A DNA stretch of 64,000 nt from VAZQ01 sp963821505 (GTDB lineage Bacteria; Pseudomonadota; Alphaproteobacteria; Rhizobiales; Xanthobacteraceae): NCBI GenBank assembly GCA_963821505.1, contig CAWGEH010000033.1, forward strand, positions 1 to 64,000, read 5' to 3'. A program made the translations under genes and the position numbers. Below are positions 29,183-40,030 of the stretch, piece by piece; the stretch's first letter is position 1; each line of letters begins with the position of its first letter. Under the pieces are notes generated by a model. It saw only the letters and a program-made list of their open reading frames with translations, searched no databases and was not told the origin of the DNA.

Positions 29183-30310
29183 CTACGCCGGCGTCCCCGT
29201 CGGCCGGTGCAGCGCCGTCTTGGTGCGTTGCCGGACCAGCCATTTCGAGCGCCCGGCCACGCCCAGCGCCATGGCGCGCAGCGCAGGGGGCCACGTGGTC
29301 GGGAGGCCGAGCAGGTAGGAAACGCGCTGGGCATGTTCGGTGACGGGCCGCTCGTTGCGCTCCCACGTCGCGAGCGCCGACGGCACATCGCGTTCGCGGT
29401 CGAGATAGACCGCAAGCGACAGCGCGTTCATCATGGCGCATCCGCCGCCCTGGCCGATGTTCGGCGGCAGCGCATGCGCGGCATCCCCGATCACCGCCAC
29501 CCGCCCCGCCGACCAGCGGCGAAGCTTGATCAGGTCGAAGCGGTCGTAGCGGCCCTCCTCGCCGAGGCGCTCGATCAGCGTATCGAGGTGCGGGAACCAG
29601 CCCTTCCATGCGTCCTTGCGCACCGGCACCGCCTTGGCGACCTCGTCGCAGTCGAGCATCGTGAGCGCGATATAGACGTCGGTCTCGCTGCAGGGCGTGT
29701 AGAGCACGCGCCGGCTGCCCGACCAGTACTCGACGGTGGTGGCGCCGTCGGCGGACAGGCGCTCCTCCGCCGTCTTCGCAATCAACAGGCGCGTGCAGCC
29801 GTCGACCAGATATTTGCGCTGCGACAGCAGGCCGAGCGCGTCGCGCAGCGCCGAGTTGCTGCCGTCGGCGGCGACGATCAGGTCGGCGCTCAGTCGTCGG
29901 CCATCCGCCAGCACGAGCTTGCCGTCGGCGCTTGCGCCGGTCGCCGCCGAACCGGTCACGATCTCGACACCGCAGCCGGTCGCCGCCGCCGCCAGCGCGT
30001 TGATGACGGTCTGGCGGACGATGCTGAACACCCGGCTGCCGGCCCAGCGGTGCACCGAGATCACCCGGTTTCGGTCGTCGCGCACCTCGCGCGTGTGGGC
30101 GAATGGCGCGCCCTTCACCGCCGCCTCATAGGCGCCCACCGCCGTAAGCACGCGCAGCCCGTTCTCGTAGATGTAGATGCCGGCGCCGGTGGTGCGCAGG
30201 CGCTCCCCGCGCTCGTGCACGCGCACGCTCCAGCCGCGCTGCGCCAGCGCGCAGGCTGCGGTGAGGCCGGCAAACCCCGCGCCTACGATTTCCGCGTGTC
30301 GCTTCTTCAC
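29183..30310 (-). CDS. FAD-dependent aromatic monooxygenase
   Basis: This 375-aa class A flavin hydroxylase has the dinucleotide-binding motif IVGAGFAGLTAACAL at the N-terminus, RTTGAGIYIYENG, the DG motif VAADGSNSALRDALG and the GD motif VAVIGDAAHALPPNIGQGG. The length and motifs fit salicylate hydroxylase or 6-hydroxynicotinate 3-monooxygenase relatives, which hydroxylate aromatic acids with NAD(P)H and O2. It is co-oriented with the Rieske alpha/beta genes, 285 bp upstream, suggesting one aromatic pathway. The substrate is not resolved. Confidence 0.9.
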   Translation of the reverse strand: MKKRHAEIVGAGFAGLTAACALAQRGWSVRVHERGERLRTTGAGIYIYENGLRVLTAVGAYEAAVKGAPFAHTREVRDDRNRVISVHRWAGSRVFSIVRQTVINALAAAATGCGVEIVTGSAATGASADGKLVLADGRRLSADLIVAADGSNSALRDALGLLSQRKYLVDGCTRLLIAKTAEERLSADGATTVEYWSGSRRVLYTPCSETDVYIALTMLDCDEVAKAVPVRKDAWKGWFPHLDTLIERLGEEGRYDRFDLIKLRRWSAGRVAVIGDAAHALPPNIGQGGGCAMMNALSLAVYLDRERDVPSALATWERNERPVTEHAQRVSYLLGLPTTWPPALRAMALGVAGRSKWLVRQRTKTALHRPTGTPA

Positions 30311-30413
30311 TTGGGTATTTTAGGGCATCGCGCCATGAAGGGTAGCTCTCCCGCAGTGGCCGGCGTTATGATGCGCGGCCAAGGGCAATCGGCGCCCCGC
30401 GAGGAGGACATCC

Positions 30414-30830
30414 ATGGCCCGTCTGCGCCACTTTGCAGTCTGCGTGAAGGACCTCGAAAAATCGGCGGAGTTCTACGCCAACGTGTTCGACCTCAAGCGC
30501 ATCGGCCGCGAGGATCTGGAGATCGGCTCCGCGATCTACATGAGCGACGGCGTGATCAATCTCGCGCTGCTCAATTTCACCGGCGCCGCCGGCAACAAGG
30601 CGTCGGATATCAAGGAGGGCGCGACTTTCGTCGGCGCGCATCATTTCGGCTTCCAGGTCGACGATCTCGCCGAGGCCGAGAAGCGCATAGAGGCCAACGG
30701 CGGCAAGTTCTTCTTCGACCTCGGCGACGAGCGCCACGGCAATTTCGAGCGCAAGTTCAAGGACCCCGACGGGGTGATCTTCGATATTTCCAAGCACGGC
30801 TGGCAGGGGACGGACGGCTACAAGAAATAG
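30414..30830 (+). CDS. VOC family protein
   Basis: This 138-aa glyoxalase/bleomycin-resistance-fold protein starts RLRHFAVCVKDLEKSAEFYANVF and ends ERKFKDPDGVIFDISKHGWQG. It is clearly paralogous to the protein at 47932-48423, sharing the segments IYMSDG-INLALL, HHFGFQ-DDL and GGKFFFDLGD. The ribosome site GAGGA precedes the ATG. It is divergent from the FAD monooxygenase gene (103 bp). Possible roles include an epimerase, dioxygenase or lyase-type activity; the sequence does not decide. Confidence 0.88.
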   Translation: MARLRHFAVCVKDLEKSAEFYANVFDLKRIGREDLEIGSAIYMSDGVINLALLNFTGAAGNKASDIKEGATFVGAHHFGFQVDDLAEAEKRIEANGGKFFFDLGDERHGNFERKFKDPDGVIFDISKHGWQGTDGYKK

Positions 30831-31011
30831 GGCGGACGCCGGTGGCGGCGGCCCGCATCTATCCCGCTTGTCCCGGGCGAGGCGCAGCAAGGGCAACGCG
30901 GACAAATATGCGCAGTCCGCGCAAGCTTGACTGCGTTGCGAAGTGGTGTGCTGCAGACCCCGCGGCTCCGCCGCGAGCGCGCGTGTTCTTACGCAGCGCG
31001 CCGGCGCGGTC

Positions 31012-32010
31012 CTATTTGATGAAGGCGTTGGTATAGAGCTCGTCGACCGGCGTCGCCTTCTGGATGAAGCCTTTGGCCAGGTAGAACTCCTGCAACTTGG
31101 CGAGCCGGTCGGCGTTGACCTCGCCCAGCTCCTTCTGGCCGGGATAGACCAGCTTGGCGTACATGTTGAACGCGAACTTGACCCCGGCCTCCTTGCCTTT
31201 CCACTCCGGCACGAAGCGTACGAAGTCGTCCGCCGCCTTGTCCGGATCGTCCATCACGTCCTTCATCCCGTGCAGCGCCGCCTTGACGAACTTGCGCACC
31301 ATCTCCGGGTCGTCCTTGATGATCTGGTCGGAAGCGGCGATGCCTTGCGCCATGTGCGGGAAGTACTCGTCGGTCTGGATCACCCTGACCTTCACGCCGG
31401 CCGCTTGCACCGGGGGAATCCAGTCCGGCACGCCCGCCATGCCGGCGGATTTTCCGGTGGCGACGAATTCCCAGACGCCGGTGGGGCCGACCGCCTGGAT
31501 GTTGACGTCGTTCTGGGTGAGCCCGGCGCTCGCGAGCAGCCCGAGCAGCGCGTAGAACGTCGTGTCCTGAAACGACATCACCGTGATCGTCTTGCCCTTG
31601 AGGTCGGCGGGTTTCTCGATGCCGGAATCTTCCCGCACGACCAGCTGCATGAATCCTTTGCCGCCGAACACCGCGACGATCTTCACTGGCACGCCGTTGC
31701 CGCGGACCATGATCGGTCCGTCCGCCACGATGCCGCCGAGCGGCGCATTGCCCGCGCCGACTTGTTTTGCGACATCGACGCCGCCGCGGCCGACCGCGAA
31801 GCTCACGTCGAGGCCGGCGGCGGTGAAATAGCCCTTGCCGCGGGCGAGCTGGATCGGCCCGAACGCCGGCAGGATCGGCGGCGCCGGGAACAGATAGGTG
31901 ACTTTTTCGAGCGGCTGCGAGGACGCGGGCGCGGTCATCACCCCGAGGCCAAACGCGGCGCCGGCGCTCACCAGCAGGCGGCGTGATATCTTCGTCTCCG
32001 GTGCGGACAT
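31012..32010 (-). CDS. ABC transporter substrate-binding protein, NMT1/THI5-like
   Basis: This 332-aa binding protein has a twin-arginine-type signal (KISRRLLVSAGAAFGLGVM) and the NMT1/SsuA-like layout: FGPIQLARGKGYFTAAGLDVSFAV, GNAPLGGIVADGP, DLKGKTITVMSF and GVKVRVIQTDEYF. This family feeds nitrate/sulfonate/taurine/pyrimidine-type importers. It is divergent (141 bp) from an ATPase and permease pair of the same importer class, so the three genes make a complete transporter. The ligand is unknown; an aromatic or heteroaromatic acid is possible given the neighbours. Confidence 0.92.
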   Translation of the reverse strand: MSAPETKISRRLLVSAGAAFGLGVMTAPASSQPLEKVTYLFPAPPILPAFGPIQLARGKGYFTAAGLDVSFAVGRGGVDVAKQVGAGNAPLGGIVADGPIMVRGNGVPVKIVAVFGGKGFMQLVVREDSGIEKPADLKGKTITVMSFQDTTFYALLGLLASAGLTQNDVNIQAVGPTGVWEFVATGKSAGMAGVPDWIPPVQAAGVKVRVIQTDEYFPHMAQGIAASDQIIKDDPEMVRKFVKAALHGMKDVMDDPDKAADDFVRFVPEWKGKEAGVKFAFNMYAKLVYPGQKELGEVNADRLAKLQEFYLAKGFIQKATPVDELYTNAFIK

Positions 32011-32151
32011 GTCATCCTCTCCCGTCGGCTCGGTGATGCAGAACCGACGCCATATCGGCGGGTTCGCTGTTTGCCATTATATTCGATAGGATCGCTCCGC
32101 AAGGATCAATGAGCGGGCAAAACGCCGCTTCACCAGCCGAGTTTTGAGGCA

Positions 32152-32955
32152 ATGTCCGACGTGGTACGGCTCGAATACCGCAACGTCACCATGCGCTTCG
32201 TGGAACGCTCCGGGAAAAGCCTCACGGCGGTCGAGGACGTCAGCCTGGCGGTCAATGACGGCGAGGTGGTCTCGCTCATCGGTCCCAGCGGCTGCGGAAA
32301 ATCGACGCTCCTCAACATCGGCTCGGGCCTTCATGCGCCGAGCGAAGGCCAGGCCTTCGTCGACGGCGAGCGGGTGGAAGGCCCCAATGCGCACGTCGCC
32401 TTCATGCTGCAGAAGGATCTGCTGCTGCCCTGGCGCACCGTGCTCGAGAACGTGATGTTCGGGGTCGAGATCCAGGGCATTCCCGCGCCGGAGCGCAGGC
32501 GGCGCGCGCAGGCGCTGCTGGAAAACCTCCACCTTGCCGAGTTCGCCGGTCACTATCCGCACCAGCTGTCGGGCGGCATGCGGCAGCGTGTCGCGCTGGC
32601 GCGCACGCTCGCTGTCGATCCGTCCGTGCTGCTGCTCGACGAGCCGTTCTCGGCGGTCGACGCGCAGACCCGGATGGCGCTGCAGCGCGAGCTCGCGCAG
32701 ACCCTCAAACGCGCCGGCAAGACCGCGCTGCTGATCACGCACGATCTGCTGGAGGCGGTCACCCTGTCGGACCGCGTGCTGGTGATGAGCAGCCGGCCGG
32801 GCCGCATCATCGACGAGATCCGCGTCGACCTCCCGCGGCGGGACGATCCGATCGCCCGCCGCCGGGAATCCAGGGTGAACGACTACGTCGCGCGGCTGAT
32901 GGAACAGCTCGACATCGGTCGCGCCGAGCAAGGGGTGGCGGGAGCCCCGGCGTGA
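32152..32955 (+). CDS. ABC transporter ATP-binding protein, SsuB/TauB-like
   Basis: This 267-aa ATPase has Walker A GPSGCGKST (about 44-52), Q-loop FMLQKDLLLPWRTV, signature LSGGMRQRVALARTLA, Walker B VLLLDEPFSAVD and the switch His of LLITHDLLEAV. The pattern is that of nitrate/sulfonate/taurine importers. It powers uptake with the permease that follows, overlapping it by 4 bp (GTGA). Its partner binding protein is transcribed divergently. Confidence 0.94.
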   Translation: MSDVVRLEYRNVTMRFVERSGKSLTAVEDVSLAVNDGEVVSLIGPSGCGKSTLLNIGSGLHAPSEGQAFVDGERVEGPNAHVAFMLQKDLLLPWRTVLENVMFGVEIQGIPAPERRRRAQALLENLHLAEFAGHYPHQLSGGMRQRVALARTLAVDPSVLLLDEPFSAVDAQTRMALQRELAQTLKRAGKTALLITHDLLEAVTLSDRVLVMSSRPGRIIDEIRVDLPRRDDPIARRRESRVNDYVARLMEQLDIGRAEQGVAGAPA

Positions 32956-33746
32956 GCGGCACGGCGAATTCGACGCTGGTGCGCAGGGGGGCGGTGCTCA
33001 GCCTGGCCGTGCTGGTCGCGTTCCTGGCGGCCTGGCAATGGGGGCCGGGCTGGCTCGGCATTCCCACCTTCATCATCCCGCCGCTGTCCATGGTAGCCGA
33101 CGAATTCCTGCGCATGCTGGCGGTGAGCGCCCTGATGACGCATACCGGCATCACCGCGACCGAAGTGATCGCGGGTTTCCTGCTCGGCAGCCTGCTCGGC
33201 GCGTTCTTCGGCTACGTCCTCGGCATGTCGCCCACGGCCGAGTTCGCGCTGTCGCCTTACATCCTTGCGCTGCAGATCGCGCCCAAGGTTGCGTTCGCGC
33301 CGTTGTTCATCCTGTGGATGGGCTTTACCGTCTATCCGAAAATTCTCGTCGCCGTCCTGATCGTGTTCTTCCCGGTCATGGTCAACGTTCTGTCCGCGAT
33401 CCGCACCGTCGACCCGGACCTGATCAATCTCGCCCGCGCATTCAAGGCGACACGCGCGCAAATCTTCTGGAAGATCGAATTCCCGGCCTCGCTGCCACCG
33501 CTGTTCGCCGGCTTGCGCATCGCCTCGACGCTGGCCGTGGTCGGCGTCGTCGTGGGCGAGCTGGTCGGGGGCAATATGGGGCTGGGCTACCTGCTTGCGT
33601 TCGGCGAGGGCCAGGCCAATACCGCGATGGTGTTCGTCTCGATCCTGATGCTGACCGTCGTGGGGGGCGTGGCCTACCTCGCGGTGATTCTGGTCGAGCA
33701 GCGCGTGCTGCACTATCTGCCGCGCCGGGCCTTCAGCGCGACCTAG
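32952..33746 (+). CDS. ABC transporter permease, SsuC/TauC-like
   Basis: This 264-aa inner-membrane permease has about six hydrophobic segments and the EAA loop motif INLARAFKATRAQIFWKIEFPASLPPLFAGLR, which contacts the ATPase. The GTG start overlaps the ATPase stop, showing translational coupling. Together with the ATPase and the divergent NMT1-like protein it forms one importer. A palindromic repeat begins at its stop codon. Confidence 0.93.
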   Translation: MSGTANSTLVRRGAVLSLAVLVAFLAAWQWGPGWLGIPTFIIPPLSMVADEFLRMLAVSALMTHTGITATEVIAGFLLGSLLGAFFGYVLGMSPTAEFALSPYILALQIAPKVAFAPLFILWMGFTVYPKILVAVLIVFFPVMVNVLSAIRTVDPDLINLARAFKATRAQIFWKIEFPASLPPLFAGLRIASTLAVVGVVVGELVGGNMGLGYLLAFGEGQANTAMVFVSILMLTVVGGVAYLAVILVEQRVLHYLPRRAFSAT

Positions 33747-33843
33747 TGCATCTTCCGGAAAAGTGGGAACCGGTTTTCCGAAGAGAACATGCGCAGAATC
33801 GAAGATAAAGCGCATCACGATTCGACCTAATCGGGATGCGCTC
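33744..33843. repeat. Palindromic repeats, modules A and B
   Basis: Module A at 33744-33794 (TCTTCCGGAAAAGTGGGAACCGGTTTTCCGAAGA) and module B at 33807-33843 (AAGCGCATCACG / GGGATGCGCTCT). The first module begins at the permease stop codon, so transcripts would end in a stem-loop. Confidence 0.85.
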
Positions 33844-33849
33844 TAGCGC

Positions 33850-34060
33850 CCGACTCGCGCCGTCATTGCCGGGCTTGACCCGGCAATCCATCTTTTCGCG
33901 CAAGAGTGTTTGCGCTGAACGATGGACCCGCGGGTCAAGCCCGCGGGTGACGGGCGTGGGTGGGCGATCCCGAAACTCGCTACAGCAGATTTCAGTCGGA
34001 TTGCATCGCCCTCTCCGTCATGCCCGCGCTTGTCGCGGGCATCCCGCTCTAACGACCGGC
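33850..34060. repeat. Three dispersed CCGGGC-type hairpins
   Basis: GCCGGGCTTGACCCGGC, CCGCGGGTCAAGCCCGCGG and GCCCGCGCTTGTCGCGGGC each form a strong stem. They lie between the converging permease and DMT-transporter genes. Nothing else is seen. Confidence 0.65.
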
Positions 34061-34068
34061 AGCCCGCG

Positions 34069-35016
34069 CTAGGCCTTGACCACCAGCCGGAATCCGACGA
34101 GCACGACGCCGAAGCCCGCCAGCTGCGCCAGGCTCGGCACCTCGCCGAGCGCGAGGAAGCCGATCACGAGCGTGAACCCCGGCACCAGCGAGGGAAACAC
34201 CGCGGCGCGCCCGGCGCCGAGCAGCACGACCGAGCGGGTGAACAGGTAGGTCGCGCCCGCGCCGGCAAAGATGCCCTGGGCGGCGACCTGCATGAGGTTT
34301 TCGAGCAGGCCCAGCGCGATCATGCGCTCGAAGCCGAAGGCGAGCCAATGGATCGGAAGATCGATGAGCGACACCACGCTGGTGACCGCGACCGCGCGCG
34401 TGGGCGCGATGCGCCAGAGCCGCAGCAATGTCCCGAACACCGCGAACATCAGCCCGGCGGTGACGAATGACAGGTCGCCGACGAGGCCATGGGTGCCGAT
34501 GGTGGCGAGCGCGTCCGCGCCGATCACGGCGAGCCCGGCGACGATGACCGCTGCCCCGACCGCGCGTTGCGGCGGCAGCTTCTCCTTCAGCACCAGGCTC
34601 GCGAGCATGAGGCCGCCGAGCGCGGCGCAGGAGGGCTGGATCACGCCGCCGTGGGCGAGCGGTACGAACAGGAAGCCGGCATAGCTGAAGAGCGCGAGCG
34701 GCGGCCCGCCGAACAGCGTCAGCGCCACGCCCCTTGGCCAGCCCACGCCGCCGAGATCGCCGATGCCGTCGCGGGCGACGAGGGGCAGAAAGACGAGCCC
34801 GGCCCAGACGAAGCGATGGAACACGATGTCCGCCGGCGAAAATCCGGCGGTGATGCCGTGGCGCGCCGCGACGAACCCGGCCGCCCAGAACAAGGCCGCG
34901 CCCGTGCCGCAGGCGATGCCGGCCGCACTCGCCGGCAGGTGCGGCCCGGAAGCAGTGGAACTGGATTTCAAGCCACACCCTTGAGCTGGACCCGGCGTGC
35001 CACCGTTCGCGCGCAT
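34069..35016 (-). CDS. EamA/DMT-family transporter
   Basis: This 315-aa protein has about ten hydrophobic segments in two EamA repeats (GTGAALFWAAGFVAARHG near the N-terminus; a second repeat with GIFAGAGATYLFTRSVVLLG ... FPSLVPGFTLVIGFLALGE). The family exports amino acids, sugars or other metabolites. The first ~25 residues (MRANGGTPGPAQGCGLKSSS) are hydrophilic and may be an over-long start; no later Met offers a better one before the first membrane segment. It is divergent from the antiporter gene (84 bp). The substrate is unknown. Confidence 0.9.
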   Translation of the reverse strand: MRANGGTPGPAQGCGLKSSSTASGPHLPASAAGIACGTGAALFWAAGFVAARHGITAGFSPADIVFHRFVWAGLVFLPLVARDGIGDLGGVGWPRGVALTLFGGPPLALFSYAGFLFVPLAHGGVIQPSCAALGGLMLASLVLKEKLPPQRAVGAAVIVAGLAVIGADALATIGTHGLVGDLSFVTAGLMFAVFGTLLRLWRIAPTRAVAVTSVVSLIDLPIHWLAFGFERMIALGLLENLMQVAAQGIFAGAGATYLFTRSVVLLGAGRAAVFPSLVPGFTLVIGFLALGEVPSLAQLAGFGVVLVGFRLVVKA

Positions 35017-35100
35017 CGATCATGGGCCGCAAGACGATGATATTTAGCATTTGCCGCGCGGCGCGTGCGCATTACCAATGGGGAGAAGGATCCGCGCCCC

Positions 35101-36883
35101 ATGGCCTCTCTCGACACCGTCAGCATCGGCATTCTGCTCGGTGCCCTTTTGGTTCTGGCCGGCATCATGTCGAGCCTGGTGGCGATGCGTTTCGGGGCGC
35201 CGCTGCTGCTGGTGTTCCTGCTGCTCGGGATGCTCGCGGGCGAATCGGGGCCCGGCGGGTTCAGGTTCGACGACGTGCACGCGACCTACGTGGTCGGCTC
35301 GATCGCGCTGGCTCTCATCCTGTTCGACGGCGGCTTGCGCACGCGGTTTGCGACCTTCCGCAGCGTGCTGGCGCCGGCGGCCACGCTCGCGACGGTCGGT
35401 GTGCTGCTCACGGCGGCATTGACCGCGCCGGCCGCGAAATACCTGCTCGGGATGAGCTGGACCGAGGCGCTGCTGGTCGGCGCGGTCGTCGCCTCGACCG
35501 ACGCCGCCGCGGTGTTCTTCCTGGTTCATGCCCGCGGTCTGCGTCTGCGCCCGCGCGTGGGTGCCACCCTCGAGGTCGAATCCGGCAGCAACGATCCGTT
35601 CGCGGTTCTGCTCACGATCCTTCTGGTCGAGTTTCTTTCGCGCGGCGATCAGTCGTGGCGGCATGTGCTCACCGTGCTCGCCGAGCAGGCCGTGCTCGGC
35701 ACCGTCATCGGCATGCTCGGCGGCCGCGCCATCGTCTTCGTGCTCAATCGGCTGGGGCTGGCGCAGGGCCTGCATGCGCCGTTCGTGGCCACCAGCGCGC
35801 TCGTCATTTTCGGCCTCGCCTCGGCGCTGCATGCCTCCGGCTTTCTCGCGGTCTATCTGGCCGGACTGGTGGTCGGCAACCGCCCGACGCGCGCCCACAA
35901 CACGGTGGTGGTCTTTCTCGACGCCGTGACCTGGCTCGCGCAGATCGTGATGTTCGTGCTGCTCGGACTGCTGGTATGGCCGCAGCGTCTCGTCGCAAGT
36001 ATCGGACCGGCGCTTGCCGTCGCCGCGACCCTGATGTTGGTCGCGCGCCCCGTGGCCGTGTTCCTGTGTCTCGCGCCGTTTCGCTTTTCCTGGCGCGAGA
36101 AGGTCTTCATCTCGTGGGTCGGCCTGCGCGGGGCGGTGGGCATTTTCCTCGCGTCCATTCCGCTCCTGGTCGGACTGCCCGGCGCCCACCTCTACTTCGA
36201 CATCGCCTTCGTGGTGGTGCTTGACCTCGCTCCTGATCCAGGGCTGGACCGTCGCCTTCGCCGCGCGGCGGCTGCACATCGCGCTGCCGCGCAGCGACCC
36301 GCTGCCGCGCCGCGTCGAGCTCGATCTGCCCGGCCAGCTCGAGCAGGAGATCGTCGGTTACCCGGTGGCCGCCAACAGTCCCTATTTGAAGCGCGGCCTG
36401 CTGCCGTCCTGGGCGCGGCCGACGCTGGTGGTGCGCGACCAAAAGATTCTCAGCCCGCCCGAGGCCCAGCCGGTGCGGCCGGGCGACTACGTCTATCTGC
36501 TGGCGCCGCCGGAGAAGGCGCAGGCGCTCGACCGTTTCTTCGTCGACATGCCGCCGCCGAGCGTGCCGGACCCGCGCCTGCTCGGCGACTTCTTCGTAGC
36601 GGGCGACGTGACCCTCGGTGCGCTGGCGGACATCTATGGCCTGTCGATCGCGCCGGACGCCGCCGAGCTGTCGCTCGCCGATCACATCGCCGACGAGCTC
36701 GCGCGACGGCCGAAGCAAGGCGATGTCGTGCCGCTCGGGCCGATCGCGTTGCTGGCGCATCGGGTCACGGACGGCCGCGTCAGTTCCGTCGGGCTGCGGC
36801 TTGCGGAGGACGACGGGCCGCCGGCGACGCTCGCGGCGAAGCTCAGGAAGGTTGCGCGCGACGTGTGGGCACGGGTGGGCTGA
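35101..36883 (+). pseudogene. Cation/proton antiporter with C-terminal regulatory domain (NhaP2/CvrA-like), one frameshift
   Basis: The membrane part (from ATG 35101, GGAGAAGGA upstream) has about 12 hydrophobic segments with LILFDGGLRTRF, VGAVVASTDAAAVFFLV, EVESGSNDPFAVLLT and SWVGLRGAVGIFLASIPLL, as in CPA1 potassium/sodium-proton antiporters. The frame breaks at 36221-36222, where CTTGACC probably should read CTGACC. The following frame to 36883 carries YPVAANSPYLKRG and PGDYVYLLAPPEKA, a TrkA-C-like cytoplasmic domain. Removing one T gives 1782 nt, or 593 aa, the normal length. Likely role: monovalent cation and pH homeostasis at the inner membrane. The frameshift is probably a sequence error. 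Confidence 0.88.
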
Positions 36884-36967
36884 TCGGGAAAGCTTGGCGC
36901 GCCTTCTGCGGATCGCAATCGGCGCAAGCGGCGACCGCGGCACTATTGTCTCCAATTGGACTGCGTT

Positions 36968-37736
<769 letters not shown>

Positions 37737-37737
<1 letters not shown>

Positions 37738-38757
37738 CACGACGGCGCTCCTTCGAGCAGACGCCGCTCGCGAAAAGATCATGGCGAGAAAGAACGGTAC
37801 GCCGATCAGCGCGGTGACGACGCCGACGCTGAGCTCGTCCGCCGCGCGGCAACGATGCCGCACCGCGATGTCGGCGGCGGTCAGCAGCGCCGCGCCCGCG
37901 AGCGCGCCCGGCAGCAGCACGCGCGCCGGATCGGAGCCGACCGCGCGGCGCACGAGATGCGGCGCGACCAGCCCGACGAAGCCGATGGAGCCGGCGACCG
38001 CCACCGCCGCTCCGACGCCGAGCGCAACGCCGATCACCACCGTCAGGCGCACGCGGTCGAGATCGACGCCCAGCGAGGCGGCGGCGTCCTCGCCGAGCGT
38101 GAGCGCACGGAAGGCGCGGGCGTTGGCCGCGAGCAGCAGCCAGCTCGCGACGAAGAACGGCGCGGCGATGACGACGTGGTCGCTGCTGCGGTCCTCGAGC
38201 GAGCCGAGCAGCCAGAAGGCGATTTCGAGCGCGGCATAGGGATTGGGCGCGAGATTGAGGATGAGCGCGGCCATGGCGCCGGCGAAGCTCGCGAACGCGA
38301 GTCCCGCCAGCAGCGTCACGGTGAGGCTCGCGCGGCGGCCGGCGATGGCGACGAGGCCGCCGATCGACACCAGCGCGCCGGCGATGCCGGCGAGCGGCAC
38401 GGCGAGCGAAGTGGCGCCCGCGAACGCCGAAGGCGATCATGAACGAGGCGGCTGCCGCCGCGGCCTGCGGCGCGCCGAACAGCGCCGGCTCGGCCAGCGG
38501 GATTGCGCAGCAGGCCCTGCAGCGCGGCGCCGGAGAGGCCGAGCGTGGCGCCGATCAGCAGCGCGAGCAAGGTGCGCGGCAGCCGGATGTCGCGCACGAT
38601 GATGCCGGCCGGCCCCTGGCCGTCGACCAAGCCGGCGAGCGCGGCTCTGCGGCGACAGTCCCGCCGGGCCGACCATGAGCGAGAGCATCGCCAGCACGAG
38701 AATGAGCGCGATCAGGAAGACTTCCAGCCGCCAGCCGCTCCGCCGCTTGCTATCCAT
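37737..38757 (-). pseudogene. FecCD/BtuC-family ABC permease, four frameshifts
   Basis: The restored permease reads MDSKRRSGWRLEVFLIALIL..., RDIRLPRTLLALLIGATLGLSGAALQGLLRNPLAEPALFG, FWLLGSLEDRSSDHV, SLGVDLDRVR, GSIGFVGLVAPHLVRRAVGSDPARVLLPGALAGAA and LSVGVVTALIGVPFFLAMIFRERR. It is a standard ten-helix FecCD permease. Single extra bases lie at GG 38643-38644, GGG 38499-38501, CC 38427-38428 and AAAA 37773-37776. Removing all four gives 1017 nt, or 338 aa. Each insertion lengthens a homopolymer. The restored stop TGA overlaps the ATPase start, the usual coupling, which supports the reconstruction. Confidence 0.86.
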
Positions 38758-39131
38758 CTGCCGCGGTCCCGGCCGCCTCGTCCCGAGGAGGCCCCGTAGG
38801 CGCCGTCTCGAAGGGCGGCCCATGTCGTCGGCTCACCCTTCGAGACGCGTGCTTCGCACGCTCCTCAGGATGAGGCGACATGTTTCCTACCGGCTTCCGG
38901 CTTGCGGTGAAACGGCAATACGCGGCACCATTTGCGTATCGGAGATGAGCTTGCGCACGTCAACGCCAACCCCCACCCCGACCCGCTCCCTTTCAGGAGG
39001 AGGGCCAACCCTGCTGCACGCCGTCTTTCCCGGACCGCGATCTCTTTCTGTGCCACGACCGCTCCCGGTCTTTGGTGTGGGGAAGGCCGGGCTGCAAGCT
39101 CTTTCCTCCCGCCGCAAGGGGGAGGAATAAG
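38758..39131. repeat. Divergent intergenic region with dispersed repeats
   Basis: A 374-bp gene-free stretch between the permease and binding-protein genes. It holds an inverted repeat around CCCTTCGAGACGCGTGCTTCGCACGCTCCTCAGGATGAGG, a common Bradyrhizobium-type element, and CTCCCTTTCAGGAGGAGGG. I looked for a cobalamin riboswitch ahead of either gene and saw none. Confidence 0.55.
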
Positions 39132-39983
39132 GTGGGGGTCATCTCCCGGGTCGCGCATATTCTTGCATGGTGTCTCGCGCTCGCGGCCTCGTCCGGCGCG
39201 CTCGCCGCCGAGCCGCCGCGCCGCGTCGTATCGTTCAACATCTGTGCCGATCAGCTGGTGGTGGCGCTCGCCGATCCCGGGCAGATCGCCGGTCTTTCGC
39301 CCTACGCCACCGATCCGGCGCTGTCGGCGGTCGCCGAGGAGGCGCGCGCGTTCCGTCGCGTCCAATGGCACGCGGAATTGGTGGTCCCGCTCGATCCCGA
39401 TCTCGTGCTGGTCGGCCCGCGCGATCGTTCGGTGACGCAACGGCTGCTCACCGCGCTCGGCTTTCGCGTGGTCGAAATCGGTTTCGTCAGCACGATCGCC
39501 GCCGCGCGCGAGCAATTCCGTGCGGTCGCCGCGCTGCTCGGGCATCCCGAGCACGGCGCGCGGCTGTTGGCGCGGCTCGACGCGGCGCGGGCGCGGCTCG
39601 CGAGCGTGCCGCGGCCCCGCGCCGCCACCGCGCTCCTCGTCGGTCACGGCGGCTACGCCGAAGGGCCGGCGAGCCTCGCGGCCGACCTCATCGCCGCGGC
39701 CGGACTCGCGCCGCCGCCCGGCGCGCCTCCCGGCATCGGCGGCTTCGTGCCGCTCGAGCGGCTCGTGATGCTGCACCCCGATGTCCTGGTGATGAGCAGC
39801 GTGATCGAGCTGCCGCGCGATCAAGGCTCGGTCTACCTCACCCATCCGGCGATCAAGGCGCTCTACCCGCCCGACCGCCGTATCATCCTGCCCGGCCGCT
39901 ACACGCTGTGCGGCGGGCCCGGGCTCATCGCCGGTCTCGATCATCTGGCCGATGCCTTGGCGGGCCTGGCGTCGCATCGCTGA
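39132..39983 (+). CDS. ABC transporter substrate-binding protein, BtuF/FhuD-like
   Basis: This 283-aa protein has a signal peptide (ISRVAHILAWCLALAASSGALAA) and the helical-backbone metal-complex binding fold. Characteristic parts are RVVSFNICADQLVVALADPGQIAGLSPYA, LDPDLVLVGPRDRSV, GHGGYAEGPASLAADLIAAAG and LHPDVLVMSS. GTG at 39132 has GGGGGAGG 6 bases upstream and is preferred. It is divergent from the FecCD permease and ATPase, and together they form one importer for a siderophore, haem or corrinoid. No TonB receptor or riboswitch in the window indicates which. Confidence 0.87.
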   Translation: MGVISRVAHILAWCLALAASSGALAAEPPRRVVSFNICADQLVVALADPGQIAGLSPYATDPALSAVAEEARAFRRVQWHAELVVPLDPDLVLVGPRDRSVTQRLLTALGFRVVEIGFVSTIAAAREQFRAVAALLGHPEHGARLLARLDAARARLASVPRPRAATALLVGHGGYAEGPASLAADLIAAAGLAPPPGAPPGIGGFVPLERLVMLHPDVLVMSSVIELPRDQGSVYLTHPAIKALYPPDRRIILPGRYTLCGGPGLIAGLDHLADALAGLASHR

Positions 39984-40030
39984 GCAGCCCAGCGCGTAAC
40001 TCGCGCCGCGCATAGTTTGATGCTAGACGC

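Noticed and set aside
38758..39131. Cobalamin riboswitch controlling the BtuF/FecCD-like importer
   Set aside because: No recognisable B12-box (GCCACTG) or surrounding aptamer structure was seen on either strand; the region is dispersed hairpin repeats.
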